Position numbers and translations under genes: made by a program. A model generated the notes under the pieces. The model was not told the DNA's origin, searched no databases, and saw nothing but the letters and a program-made list of their open reading frames with translations. From Paraburkholderia hiiakae (GTDB taxonomy: Bacteria > Pseudomonadota > Gammaproteobacteria > Burkholderiales > Burkholderiaceae), in contig NZ_CAJHCQ010000028.1 of assembly GCF_904848665.1 (NCBI RefSeq), positions 1-64,000 on the forward strand: 64,000 bases of DNA, read 5' to 3'. Positions 8,249-16,877 of this stretch are shown here, piece by piece. Numbering within the stretch: the first letter of the stretch is position 1; every line of letters starts with the position of its first letter.

Positions 8249-10156
8249 ATGGTTGCGATACGTCTGCCCGACGGTTCGGTTCGACAGTACGATCATCCCG
8301 TCACGGTCGCCGAAGTGGCGGCTTCGATTGGCCCCGGCCTCGCCAAGGCGGCGCTCGGCGGCAAGCTCGACGGCGAACTGGTCGATACGTCGACGCTGAT
8401 CGATCGCGACGCATCGCTCGCCATCGTCACGGACAAGGATGCCGACGGCCTCGACATCATCCGTCACTCTGCGGCGCACTTGCTGGCCTACGCGGTGAAG
8501 GAGCTGTATCCGGACGCCCAGGTCACGATCGGGCCGGTCATCGACAACGGTTTCTACTACGACTTCGCCTACAACCGTCCCTTCACGCCCGAAGATCTCG
8601 AAAAGATCGAAAAGCGCATGCAGGAACTCTCGAAGAAGGACGAGCCGGTGTCGCGCCGCGTCGTCTCGCGCGGCGAAGCGGTGGACTACTTCAAGAGCAT
8701 TGGCGAAAAGTACAAGGCCGAGATCATCGAGTCGATTCCGGGTGCGGAAGAGATCAAGCTGTACTCGCATGGCGGCTTCACGGACCTGTGCCGCGGCCCG
8801 CACGTGCCGTCCACGGGCAAGCTCAAGGTCTTCAAGCTCATGAAGGTCGCGGGCGCCTACTGGCGCGGCGACTCGAAGAACGAGCAGCTGCAGCGCATTT
8901 ATGGCACGGCCTGGACGAAGAAGGAAGACCAGGACCAGTACCTCCACATGCTCGAAGAGGCCGAAAAGCGCGATCACCGCAAGCTCGGCAAGCAGCTCGA
9001 CCTGTTCCACATGCAGGACGAGTCGCCGGGCATGGTGTTCTGGCACCCGAAGGGCTGGACGCTCTGGCAGCAGGTCGAGCAGTACATGCGCGGCCGGTTG
9101 CGCGTGGCCGGCTACGACGAAATCAAGACGCCGATGATCATGGACCGCTCGCTGTGGGAAGCGTCGGGTCACTGGCAGAACTATCGTGAAAACATGTTCA
9201 CGACGGAGTCGGAAAAGCGCGACTACGCGATCAAGCCGATGAACTGCCCGGGCCACGTCCAGGTGTTCAACCACGGCCTGCGTTCGTATCGCGATCTGCC
9301 CCTGCGTTACGCGGAGTTCGGCTCGTGCCACCGCAACGAGGCGTCGGGCGCGCTGCACGGGCTCATGCGCGTGCGCGGCTTCGTCCAGGACGATGCGCAC
9401 ATCTTCTGTACGGAAGACCAGATCATCAGCGAGTCGATCGCCTTCAACACGCTGGCGATGAGCATCTACAAGGATTTCGGGTTCGATCACATCGACATCA
9501 AGCTCTCGCTGCGCCCGGATTCGCGCGCGGGGACGGATGAGACGTGGGATCGCGCCGAGCAGGGTCTGCGCGAGGCGCTCACGGCTTGCGGCCTGCAGTG
9601 GGAAGAACTGCAGGGCGAGGGCGCGTTCTACGGTCCGAAGGTCGAGTACCACATCAAGGACGCGCTTGGCCGCTCGTGGCAGTGCGGCACGCTGCAGCTC
9701 GACATGGTCCTGCCGGAGCGCCTTGGTGCGGAGTACGTGGCCGAAGACAACAGCCGTCGTCGCCCGATTATGTTGCACCGCGCCATTCTCGGTTCGATGG
9801 AGCGTTTCCTCGGGATTCTGATCGAGCACCATGCCGGCGCGATGCCGCCGTGGCTCGCTCCGGTGCAGGCCGTTGTGATGAATATCGCGCAAAGTCAGGC
9901 CGAATATGCCGCGAACCTGGTTCAATCGTTGCAAAAACAAGGGCTTAGAGTGGTTGCCGATTTGCGCAACGAGAAAATTAGCTATAAAATACGCGAGCAC
10001 ACGCTTGAGAAGGTCCCGTACCTGCTTGTCGTCGGCGATAAGGAGCGTGAAGCACAAACGGTAGCCGTGCGTGCCCGTGGCGGTGTCGATCTGGGTGTCA
10101 TGCCCGTCGAGGCCTTTACTGCGCGTCTTGCGGAAGACGTCAAGACGTTCAAGTAA
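8249..10156 (+). CDS. thrS: Threonyl-tRNA synthetase
   Basis: A 635-residue class II synthetase that charges tRNA-Thr. Order: TGS domain (1-60, MVAIRLPDGSVRQYDHPVT), editing domain (about 65-225, with HSAAHLLAYAVKEL and the CRGPH metal/tRNA site), catalytic core (about 240-535, with motif 2 FGSCHRNEASGALHGLMRVR and the zinc-binding MNCPGHV), and anticodon-binding domain (about 540-635). Length equals that of other Burkholderiaceae ThrS. The start at 8249 follows TGGAGAAAAAC; the frame is open to 8138, but that part overlaps the terminator. It heads the thrS-infC-rpmI-rplT-pheST-ihfA block. Confidence 0.97.
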   Translation: MVAIRLPDGSVRQYDHPVTVAEVAASIGPGLAKAALGGKLDGELVDTSTLIDRDASLAIVTDKDADGLDIIRHSAAHLLAYAVKELYPDAQVTIGPVIDNGFYYDFAYNRPFTPEDLEKIEKRMQELSKKDEPVSRRVVSRGEAVDYFKSIGEKYKAEIIESIPGAEEIKLYSHGGFTDLCRGPHVPSTGKLKVFKLMKVAGAYWRGDSKNEQLQRIYGTAWTKKEDQDQYLHMLEEAEKRDHRKLGKQLDLFHMQDESPGMVFWHPKGWTLWQQVEQYMRGRLRVAGYDEIKTPMIMDRSLWEASGHWQNYRENMFTTESEKRDYAIKPMNCPGHVQVFNHGLRSYRDLPLRYAEFGSCHRNEASGALHGLMRVRGFVQDDAHIFCTEDQIISESIAFNTLAMSIYKDFGFDHIDIKLSLRPDSRAGTDETWDRAEQGLREALTACGLQWEELQGEGAFYGPKVEYHIKDALGRSWQCGTLQLDMVLPERLGAEYVAEDNSRRRPIMLHRAILGSMERFLGILIEHHAGAMPPWLAPVQAVVMNIAQSQAEYAANLVQSLQKQGLRVVADLRNEKISYKIREHTLEKVPYLLVVGDKEREAQTVAVRARGGVDLGVMPVEAFTARLAEDVKTFK

Positions 10157-10206
10157 GCCACTGCGGCAGCGCGGCTCGTTTTTTTAATTTTTAGAGGAAA
10201 CGTAAC

Positions 10207-10728
10207 ATCGCTACGGATAAGTCGCATCGCATCAACGGTGAAATCACTGCACCCGAGGTGCGTCTCGTCGGAATCGAGAACGAGCCGCTCGGCATCGTAA
10301 AGCTGGCCGATGCGTTCCGCCTGTCGGAACAGCAGGACGTCGATCTGGTTGAAATTGCCCCTCAGGCGGTGCCTCCCGTGTGCCGCTTGATGGATTACGG
10401 CAAGTTCAAGTACCAGGAATCGAAGAAGCAGCACGAGGCCAAGCTCAAGCAGAAGGTCATCCAGGTCAAGGAAGTCAAGTTCCGCCCGGGTACCGACGAC
10501 GGCGATTACAACGTCAAGCTGCGCAATCTCATCCGCTTCCTCGATGAAGGCGACAAGACGAAGATCACGTTGCGTTTCCGCGGCCGTGAAATGGCTCACC
10601 AGGAAATCGGTATGCGCATGCTCGAGCGCCTGCGTACCGACCTCGAAGAAGTCGGTCAGGTCGAGCAAATGCCGAAGATGGAAGGGCGCCAGATGATCAT
10701 GGTGCTCTCGCCGAAGAAGAAGAAGTAA
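10207..10728 (+). CDS. infC: Translation initiation factor IF-3, ATC start codon
   Basis: A 173-residue IF-3 if translation begins at the ATC at 10207-10209. From there the product reads (f)M-ATDKSHRINGEITAPEVRLV, the standard family N-terminus. AGAGGA (10193-10198) sits 8 nt upstream. No ATG or GTG lies in frame until GTG at 10258, which would delete 17 conserved residues. IF-3 binds the 30S subunit and rejects non-canonical start codons; in E. coli infC itself starts with AUU so that IF-3 represses its own synthesis, and the same control is likely here. N-domain about 1-80, linker helix, C-domain about 85-173 (VKFRPGTDDGDYNVKL). It starts 50 bp after thrS. Confidence 0.96.
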   Translation: MATDKSHRINGEITAPEVRLVGIENEPLGIVKLADAFRLSEQQDVDLVEIAPQAVPPVCRLMDYGKFKYQESKKQHEAKLKQKVIQVKEVKFRPGTDDGDYNVKLRNLIRFLDEGDKTKITLRFRGREMAHQEIGMRMLERLRTDLEEVGQVEQMPKMEGRQMIMVLSPKKKK

Positions 10729-11020
10729 TTGGCGTGCCGCGCGGCGCAGTCTGCGCGACGGTCAAAAGCAGTTTTCAATGACGTCTTCTGCGCCCTCGCG
10801 CGCAGAAGGCGGGAAGCAGGTTCCGGAACGGCGCCCGCGCGCTGCACATAAAGTGCGGCAACCGGGCGTTTTTCCTGAAAGCGGCGGCAAGCTTGTTTTT
10901 TAGAAGCCAGCCAGTCGCCAAAACAAGTGGAGTGGGTTTCGAAGGGCGGAGTCCCGGCAAGGTGTGTGAACACCGCGCCAGCCGCACACCCATGTCCATC
11001 AAATAATGGAGTTGTCTGTC
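10729..11020 (+). promoter_or_regulatory. infC-rpmI intercistronic leader
   Basis: A 292-nt non-coding stretch inside an otherwise tight ribosomal operon. It contains an 8-bp hairpin (CTTCTGCG at 10785-10792 with CGCAGAAG at 10801-10808) without a T run, and several shorter GC-rich inverted repeats. In E. coli the equivalent gap holds the L20-binding operator that represses rpmI and rplT. I infer a similar regulatory leader, or an extra promoter, but I do not recognise the published L20-leader consensus here. Confidence 0.4.
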
Positions 11021-11218
11021 ATGCCGAAGATGAAGACCAAGAAGAGCGCTGCAAAGCGCTTCGTGGTTCGTCCGGGCGGTACCGTCAAGCGCGGTCAAGC
11101 CTTCAAGCGTCACATCCTGACCAAGAAGACCACCAAGAACAAGCGTCATCTGCGTGGTGCAACGGCCGTTCATGATTCCGATCTGAACTCCGTGCGCGCA
11201 ATGCTGCCGTTCGCGTAA
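11021..11218 (+). CDS. rpmI: 50S ribosomal protein L35
   Basis: A 65-residue, highly basic protein, the exact usual length. [14 protein letters not shown] at the N-terminus and [12 protein letters not shown] near the middle are diagnostic. It is a late-assembling large-subunit protein. The start is the ATG at 11021; an in-frame ATG five codons upstream lacks the family sequence. It is followed 30 bp later by rplT, as in most bacteria. Confidence 0.97.
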
Positions 11219-11248
11219 TCCTCAACCGATAACTCATAGGAGCGAAAC

Positions 11249-11608
11249 ATGCCTCGAGTCAAACGTGGGGTTACCGCACGGGCCCGCCACAAGAAGATCA
11301 TCAACCTGGCCAAGGGTTACCGCGGCCGTCGCAATAACGTCTATCGCATCGCCAAGCAGGCGGTCATGCGCGCAGGCCAGTACGCCTACCGCGATCGCCG
11401 CAACAAGAAGCGTGTTTTCCGCGCACTGTGGATCACGCGTATCAACGCGGCGGTGCGTCAGCACGACATGACCTACAGCGTGTTCATCAACGGCCTGAAG
11501 AAGGCTTCGATCGAACTCGACCGTAAGGTTCTGGCTGACATGGCTGTGTTCGACAAGGCTGCATTTGCTGCGATCGTCAAGCAGGTGAAGGCCGCCGTCG
11601 CTGCCTAA
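11249..11608 (+). CDS. rplT: 50S ribosomal protein L20
   Basis: A 119-residue protein beginning [17 protein letters not shown], the canonical L20 N-terminal extension that threads into 23S rRNA, followed by [21 protein letters not shown]20 is needed for early 50S assembly and in several bacteria represses its own operon. Length is normal. ATAGGAGCGAAAC gives a strong ribosome-binding site. A bidirectional-looking terminator follows at 11681-11718. Confidence 0.97.
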
Positions 11609-11680
11609 GCGCTGGTATCAAGCATAGGTATTGCGCAGGTTCGTTGCAGCAGACATTCCGGTCGTCTCGGTGATGCTGCA

Positions 11681-11718
11681 ACAAAAACGGGGCTCCTCAC
11701 CGAGCCCCGTTTTTGTTG
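11681..11718 (+). terminator. Rho-independent terminator after rplT
   Basis: A 16-bp perfect inverted repeat (AACAAAAACGGGGCTC at 11681-11696 with its complement at 11703-11718) with a 6-nt loop; the arms give A and T runs on both sides. It lies 73 bp past rplT and 127 bp before pheS, so pheST may have its own promoter or be controlled by attenuation or read-through. Confidence 0.9.
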
Positions 11719-11844
11719 GTAATTACGCTTCTTGCGCCGCTTCATGCAGTGTCTTCGCGCCGTCATCGCCTGGCTTGTGTCTGGCGTGCCGTGAGCGCGG
11801 AAATACTCCAAGTCTCAAACTCTGACGCTGAAAAGATGGGATCA

Positions 11845-12858
11845 ATGGATCTGGACCAGATTGTCGCCGACGCGCAAAGCGCGTTCGCTTGCGCCCCCGA
11901 CGTCAACACGCTTGAAAACGAAAAGGCCCGCTTTCTCGGCAAGTCCGGCGCGCTGACCGAACTGCTCAAGGGCCTCGGCAAGCTCGACGCGGAAACGCGC
12001 AAGACCGAGGGCGCACGCATCAACGCCGTCAAGCAGCAGGTCGAGGCTGCGCTCAACGCCCGCCGTCAGGCGCTCGCTGACGCGCTCCTGAACCAGCGTC
12101 TCGCCGCCGAGGCGATCGACGTCACGCTGCCGGGCCGCGGCACGGGTACGGGCAGCCTGCATCCCGTGATGCAGACGTGGGAACGTGTCGAGCGCATCTT
12201 CGGCTCGATCGGCTTCGACGTGGCCGACGGTCCCGAGATCGAAACCGACTGGTACAACTTCACCTCGCTCAACAGCCCGGAAAACCATCCGGCGCGCTCC
12301 ATGCAGGACACGTTCTACGTGGACGGCAAGGACGCCGATGGCCGTCAGCTCTTGTTGCGCACGCACACGAGTCCGATGCAGGTGCGCTACGCGCGCACGC
12401 ACACGCCGCCCATCAAGGTGATCGTGCCGGGCCGCACGTATCGCGTGGACAGCGACGCCACGCACTCGCCGATGTTCAACCAGGTCGAAGGTCTGTGGAT
12501 CGAAGAGAACATCAGCTTCGCAGACCTGAAGGGTGTCTACACCGACTTCCTCAAGAAGTTCTTCGAACGTGACGACATTCAGGTGCGCTTCCGTCCGTCG
12601 TACTTCCCGTTCACGGAGCCTTCGGCTGAAATCGACATGATGTTCGAGCACGGCAAGAACGCCGGCAAGTGGCTCGAGATCTCGGGCTCGGGCCAGGTGC
12701 ATCCGACCGTGATCCGCAACATGGGCCTCGACCCGGAGCGCTACATCGGCTTTGCGTTCGGCAGCGGCCTCGAACGCCTGACGATGCTGCGCTATGGCGT
12801 GCAGGATCTGCGTTTGTTCTTCGAAGGCGATCTGCGCTTTTTGCGTCAGTTCGCCTGA
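11845..12858 (+). CDS. pheS: Phenylalanyl-tRNA synthetase alpha subunit
   Basis: A 337-residue catalytic subunit of the alpha2-beta2 PheRS. N-terminal coiled-coil tRNA-binding region (about 1-90), then the class II core: HPVMQTWERVERIFGSIGF, motif 2 near PGRTYRVDSDATHSPMFNQVEG, and motif 3 GSGLERLTMLRYG. PFTEPSAEIDM carries phenylalanine-binding residues. The start at 11845 (MDLDQIV) gives the normal family length; an ATG three codons earlier is a possible alternative. pheT follows after 107 bp. Confidence 0.96.
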   Translation: MDLDQIVADAQSAFACAPDVNTLENEKARFLGKSGALTELLKGLGKLDAETRKTEGARINAVKQQVEAALNARRQALADALLNQRLAAEAIDVTLPGRGTGTGSLHPVMQTWERVERIFGSIGFDVADGPEIETDWYNFTSLNSPENHPARSMQDTFYVDGKDADGRQLLLRTHTSPMQVRYARTHTPPIKVIVPGRTYRVDSDATHSPMFNQVEGLWIEENISFADLKGVYTDFLKKFFERDDIQVRFRPSYFPFTEPSAEIDMMFEHGKNAGKWLEISGSGQVHPTVIRNMGLDPERYIGFAFGSGLERLTMLRYGVQDLRLFFEGDLRFLRQFA

Positions 12859-12965
12859 AGCGACGACGCACTCGTTAGCAGCGCGCGAGGCGGACGCAGC
12901 ACTTGAAGAAGGTGCGCGAGAACCCGCTTCGCCGTGGTCACAATCTGTCTGGAACGTAAAACCAA

Positions 12966-15422
12966 ATGCTATTCCCCGAATCCTGGCTGAGAAGCTTTGT
13001 CGATCCGAAGCTCACGACCGATGAGCTGGCCCACGCGCTCACCATGGCCGGCCTCGAAGTCGAAGGCCTGAGCCCGGCGGCTCCCCCCACCACGAAGATC
13101 GTCGTGGGCCGCGTGCTCGAAGTCGTGAAGCACCCGGACGCGGACAAGCTCAACGTTACGCAGGTCGATGCCGGCACCGGCGCGACGCTGCAGATCGTGT
13201 GCGGCGCGCCCAATGTCGCGCCCGGCATCAAGGTGCCGGTGGCGCTCGTGGGCGCCGAACTGCCGCCCGCGGAAGAGGGCGGCAAGCCGTTCGCGATCAA
13301 GCTCTCGAAGCTTCGCGGCGTGGAAAGCCAGGGCATGCTGTGCTCGGCGCGCGAACTGAAGCTCTCGGAAGACCACAGCGGCCTGATGATCCTGCCGGAA
13401 GATACGCCGATCGGCCAGGACATCCGCGAAGCGCTGAACCTCGACGACACCATCTTCGAAATCAAACTCACGCCGAACAAGGCCGATTGCCTTTCGGTGT
13501 ACGGCATCGCGCGCGAAACGGCTGCGATCACCGGTGCGCCGTTGCAGGCGCCCGTGTACCCGAAGGTCGAAGTGAAGCTCGATGAAAAGCTGCCCGTGAA
13601 GATCTCGGCGCCGGACCTGTGCGGCCGCTTCTCGGGCCGCGTGATCCGCGGCGTAAACGCGCACGCGAAGACGCCGATGTGGATGGTCGAGCGCCTCGAA
13701 CGTTCGGGCCAGCGCAGCATCTCGGCGCTCGTCGACATCTCGAACTACGTGATGCTCGAACTCGGCCGCCCGTCGCACGTGTTCGATCTCGACAAGATCC
13801 ACGGTTCGATGGACGTGCGCTGGGGCAAGAAGGGCGAAACGCTCAAGCTGCTCAACGGCAACACGGTGGAAGTCGATGAAACCGTGGGCGTGATCGCCGA
13901 CAACCGCGAGATCGAAAGCCTCGCGGGCATCATGGGCGGCGACAGCACGGCCGTCACGCTCGACACCACGAACATCTATCTCGAAGCCGCATTCTGGTGG
14001 CCGGACAGCATTCGTGGCCGCTCGCGCCGCTACAACTTCTCGACCGATGCAGGCCATCGCTTCGAGCGCGGCGTGGACTGGTCGACGACCGTCGAGCACA
14101 TCGAGCGCATCACGCAACTGATCCTCGACATCTGCGGCGGCGCAGCCGGCCCGATCGACGATCAAACCGTGAACGTTCCCAAGCGCGAGCCGGTGACGAT
14201 GCGTGTGGCGCGCGCGAACCGCATCATCGGCGTGAAGATCAGTGCCGATGAGATCGCGGAAATCTTCACGCGCCTCGGCCTCACGTTCACGCGTAGCGTT
14301 GACAATGCGGGCGACGAGAGCTTTAGCGTGACGCCGCCGCCGTATCGTTTCGACATCGAGATCGAAGAAGATTTGATCGAAGAAGTCGCGCGTATCTACG
14401 GCGTCGAAAAGATTCCGGCATTGCCGCCGGTTGCGCGCAGCGAAATGCGTGCGACCAACGAAACGCGCCGCTCGATCCACGCCATTCGTCACGCGCTCGC
14501 CGCGCGCGATTACGCCGAGACGATCAACTTCAGCTTCGTCGACGCCGAGTGGGAGCAGGACTTCGCGGGCAACGCGAATCCCGTGAAGTTGCTGAACCCG
14601 ATCGCGAGCCAGCTCTCGGTCATGCGCACGACGCTGTTCGGCAGCCTCATCAACGTGCTGCGCCACAACCTCAACCGCCGTGCCGACCGCGTGCGCGTGT
14701 TCGAAGCGGGCCGCGTGTTCCTGAACGATCCGTCGATCAAGGCCGGCGAGATGGCGGTGGAAGGTTTCGCACAACCGCAGATGATCGGTGCGCTCGCCTA
14801 CGGTTCCGCGCTCGAAGAGCAGTGGGGCGCGCAGACACGCGGCGTCGACTTCTTCGACGTGAAGGGCGATCTCGAAGCGCTGTTCGCATCGCTTGGCGCG
14901 GCTAAGGCGCCGCGTTTCGTGAAGGCCGAGCACCCCGCGCTGCACCCGGGACGTAGCGCGCGCATCGAAGTCGATGGCAAGTCCGTGGGCTGGATTGGCG
15001 AGCTGCATCCGCGCTGGATGCAGAAGTATGACCTGCCGCACGCACCGATCCTCTTCGAGGTCGAGGCCGACGCATTGATGGCGCGCGAGCTGCCCACACC
15101 CACCGAAGTCTCGAAATTCCCGCCGGTCCGTCGCGACATCGCTCTTGTTGTCGATCAAAAGATCGAGGTGCAAGCGCTGCTCGACGAGCTCCAGAAGGGC
15201 ATGCAAGACGAGGCTTGCCGGATTGTGCAGAGGGTTGCGCTTTTCGATGAATTTCGTGCAAAATCAAATACTTCCGGACTTGGCGCGGACGAGAAAAGCC
15301 TTGCCTTCCGGGTGACCCTGCAAGATACTGGCGGAACCCTTCAGGACGAAACGGTCGATGCGGCCATCAAGTCCCTGGTGGATCGCCTGGCTCGAGTGTA
15401 TGGCGCCCGGTTGCGCGGATAA
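12966..15422 (+). CDS. pheT: Phenylalanyl-tRNA synthetase beta subunit
   Basis: An 818-residue beta subunit. Order: N-terminal MLFPESWLRSFVDPKL, EMAP-II-like tRNA-binding domain (about 40-150, VLEVVKHPDADKLNV and VCGAPNVAPG), B3/B4 editing domain (about 210-370, DISNYVMLELGRPSHVFDLDKI), B5 (about 400-475), catalytic-like domain (about 490-690), and the C-terminal FDX-ACB anticodon-binding domain (about 725-818, KFPPVRRDIALVVD). Joins PheS to charge tRNA-Phe and proofreads misactivated tyrosine. Length is typical. Confidence 0.96.
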   Translation: MLFPESWLRSFVDPKLTTDELAHALTMAGLEVEGLSPAAPPTTKIVVGRVLEVVKHPDADKLNVTQVDAGTGATLQIVCGAPNVAPGIKVPVALVGAELPPAEEGGKPFAIKLSKLRGVESQGMLCSARELKLSEDHSGLMILPEDTPIGQDIREALNLDDTIFEIKLTPNKADCLSVYGIARETAAITGAPLQAPVYPKVEVKLDEKLPVKISAPDLCGRFSGRVIRGVNAHAKTPMWMVERLERSGQRSISALVDISNYVMLELGRPSHVFDLDKIHGSMDVRWGKKGETLKLLNGNTVEVDETVGVIADNREIESLAGIMGGDSTAVTLDTTNIYLEAAFWWPDSIRGRSRRYNFSTDAGHRFERGVDWSTTVEHIERITQLILDICGGAAGPIDDQTVNVPKREPVTMRVARANRIIGVKISADEIAEIFTRLGLTFTRSVDNAGDESFSVTPPPYRFDIEIEEDLIEEVARIYGVEKIPALPPVARSEMRATNETRRSIHAIRHALAARDYAETINFSFVDAEWEQDFAGNANPVKLLNPIASQLSVMRTTLFGSLINVLRHNLNRRADRVRVFEAGRVFLNDPSIKAGEMAVEGFAQPQMIGALAYGSALEEQWGAQTRGVDFFDVKGDLEALFASLGAAKAPRFVKAEHPALHPGRSARIEVDGKSVGWIGELHPRWMQKYDLPHAPILFEVEADALMARELPTPTEVSKFPPVRRDIALVVDQKIEVQALLDELQKGMQDEACRIVQRVALFDEFRAKSNTSGLGADEKSLAFRVTLQDTGGTLQDETVDAAIKSLVDRLARVYGARLRG

Positions 15423-15513
15423 GCTCCTCGGCTCATCACGTACCGACATCGGCTTCTGGTTTGCGAGTTTGCAAGTCAACCCCGCAACCGGAAGCGCGCC
15501 ATTTCATAGATAG

Positions 15514-15924
15514 ATGAACGAAATGAACTCGAGTGATTTCGAAGCCCTTCTTGCGGCACAGCGTAGCGCCATGATTCGCGACATTCCTGCCTCGTCGGCA
15601 AGCGCCACGAACGACACGCCCACGCTGACCAAAGCCGAACTCGCTGAGCTGCTGTTCGACAACGTTGGTCTCAACAAGCGCGAAGCGAAAGACATGGTCG
15701 AAGCCTTCTTCGAAGTGATTCGCGACGCGCTGGAAAGCGGCGACAGCGTGAAGCTGTCCGGCTTCGGCAATTTCCAGTTGCGCGACAAGCCGCAACGCCC
15801 CGGCCGTAATCCGAAGACGGGTGAGGCGATACCCATTGCGGCGCGTCGCGTGGTGACGTTCCATGCGAGCCAGAAGCTTAAGGCGCTCGTGGAGAGCGGC
15901 GCCGAGGCGAGCTTCCCGCGTTGA
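15514..15924 (+). CDS. ihfA: Integration host factor subunit alpha
   Basis: A 136-residue IHF-alpha. The core from TLTKAELAELLFDNVGLNKREAK to the end aligns with the roughly 99-residue E. coli protein, including GFGNFQLRDKPQRPGRNPKTGE, the beta-arm with the minor-groove-intercalating proline. An extra N-terminal segment of about 37 residues (MNEMNSSDFEALLAAQRS onward) precedes it, as in other Burkholderiaceae. A later start is not ruled out but no better ATG with a ribosome-binding site is seen. The heterodimer with IhfB bends DNA sharply. Location after pheT is conserved from E. coli. Confidence 0.93.
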   Translation: MNEMNSSDFEALLAAQRSAMIRDIPASSASATNDTPTLTKAELAELLFDNVGLNKREAKDMVEAFFEVIRDALESGDSVKLSGFGNFQLRDKPQRPGRNPKTGEAIPIAARRVVTFHASQKLKALVESGAEASFPR

Positions 15925-16052
15925 TAGCGGAGAGCTTGTCTGCCCGCGGCGGTGGCAATATGGCGGGCGTGAACGAATAAGTAGAAATAGCGGACTCCAA
16001 GGACCCAGGCGGCGACGCCTCATTGCGCAACCACCACGACGGCAACCCGGCG

Positions 16053-16451
16053 ATGACATCGACAAGCGAAAAGGTCGTCTTGCCTCCCATACCCGCCAAG
16101 CGCTACTTCACCATTGGCGAGGTGAGCGAGCTGTGCGGCGTCAAGCCTCACGTACTGCGGTATTGGGAGCAGGAGTTCACGCAGTTGAAGCCGGTGAAGC
16201 GGCGCGGCAATCGTCGCTACTACCAGCATCACGAGGTATTGCTGATCCGTCGCATTCGCGAGCTGCTTTACGAGCAGGGCTTCACGATCAACGGCGCGCG
16301 CAATCGGCTCGATTCGCATGGGGCGGCGGCCGACGAAGCCGCGCAGTCGGAAGCCGTGGGCGCGCCGGTTTCTGAAGGCACGACGGCGCTCGTGGACGTC
16401 GATCAGTTGCGCAAGGAATTGCTGCATGTGCTCGATGCGCTCGGGCGCTGA
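16053..16451 (+). CDS. MerR family transcriptional regulator
   Basis: A 132-residue protein with an N-terminal MerR winged helix-turn-helix: RYFTIGEVSELCGVKPHVLRYWE (about 15-37), then RRGNRRYYQHHEVLLIRRIRELLYEQGFTI, the wing and linker helix. The C-terminal part (about 90-132) is short and lacks a metal- or drug-binding domain, so it resembles the compact MlrA/CarA-like group found after ihfA in many beta- and gammaproteobacteria. The start at 16053 follows an unremarkable region; the first in-frame ATG is ten codons earlier. Effector unknown. Confidence 0.88.
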   Translation: MTSTSEKVVLPPIPAKRYFTIGEVSELCGVKPHVLRYWEQEFTQLKPVKRRGNRRYYQHHEVLLIRRIRELLYEQGFTINGARNRLDSHGAAADEAAQSEAVGAPVSEGTTALVDVDQLRKELLHVLDALGR

Positions 16452-16544
16452 AGCAGCTCTCTCAACGCGTGCAACCGGGTCGTTCACGAATTACGTGCGA
16501 AGCGGTTCTAATTAGAGAAACTCTCTGTTATACTTTCTAGCTCT

Positions 16545-16622
<78 letters not shown>

Positions 16623-16628
16623 GAATAG

Positions 16629-16662
16629 AGCCCGCGTAATCGAAAGATTACGCGGGCTTTGT
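16629..16662 (+). terminator. Rho-independent terminator after tRNA-Pro
   Basis: A 13-bp perfect stem (AGCCCGCGTAATC at 16629-16641 with GATTACGCGGGCT at 16646-16658), a GAAA loop and a short T tract. It begins 8 bp past the tRNA end. Confidence 0.9.
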
Positions 16663-16877
16663 CATTTTTCGCGCTGCAAAACGCGTGACCCGATACGTGA
16701 CCCAACGCGTGAAGCAATGACACCGCAAGATCCGGCTGTCAATTTTTCTCACATATCGGTGAGAATCCTTCGTTATACGGCGCGTGCCGCTCGCCTTACG
16801 ATACGCGTACACCGCGCCCGTGATCCGTATAACCACGCGCCCGCGCGCAACTCCGTGCTCTGACAGCGTCACCTCAT

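Noticed and set aside
12969..15206. A 745-codon open frame on the minus strand across pheT
   Set aside because: Antisense to pheT, rich in Arg/His/Ala/Asp as expected of a reverse-strand shadow; no ribosome-binding site or domain.
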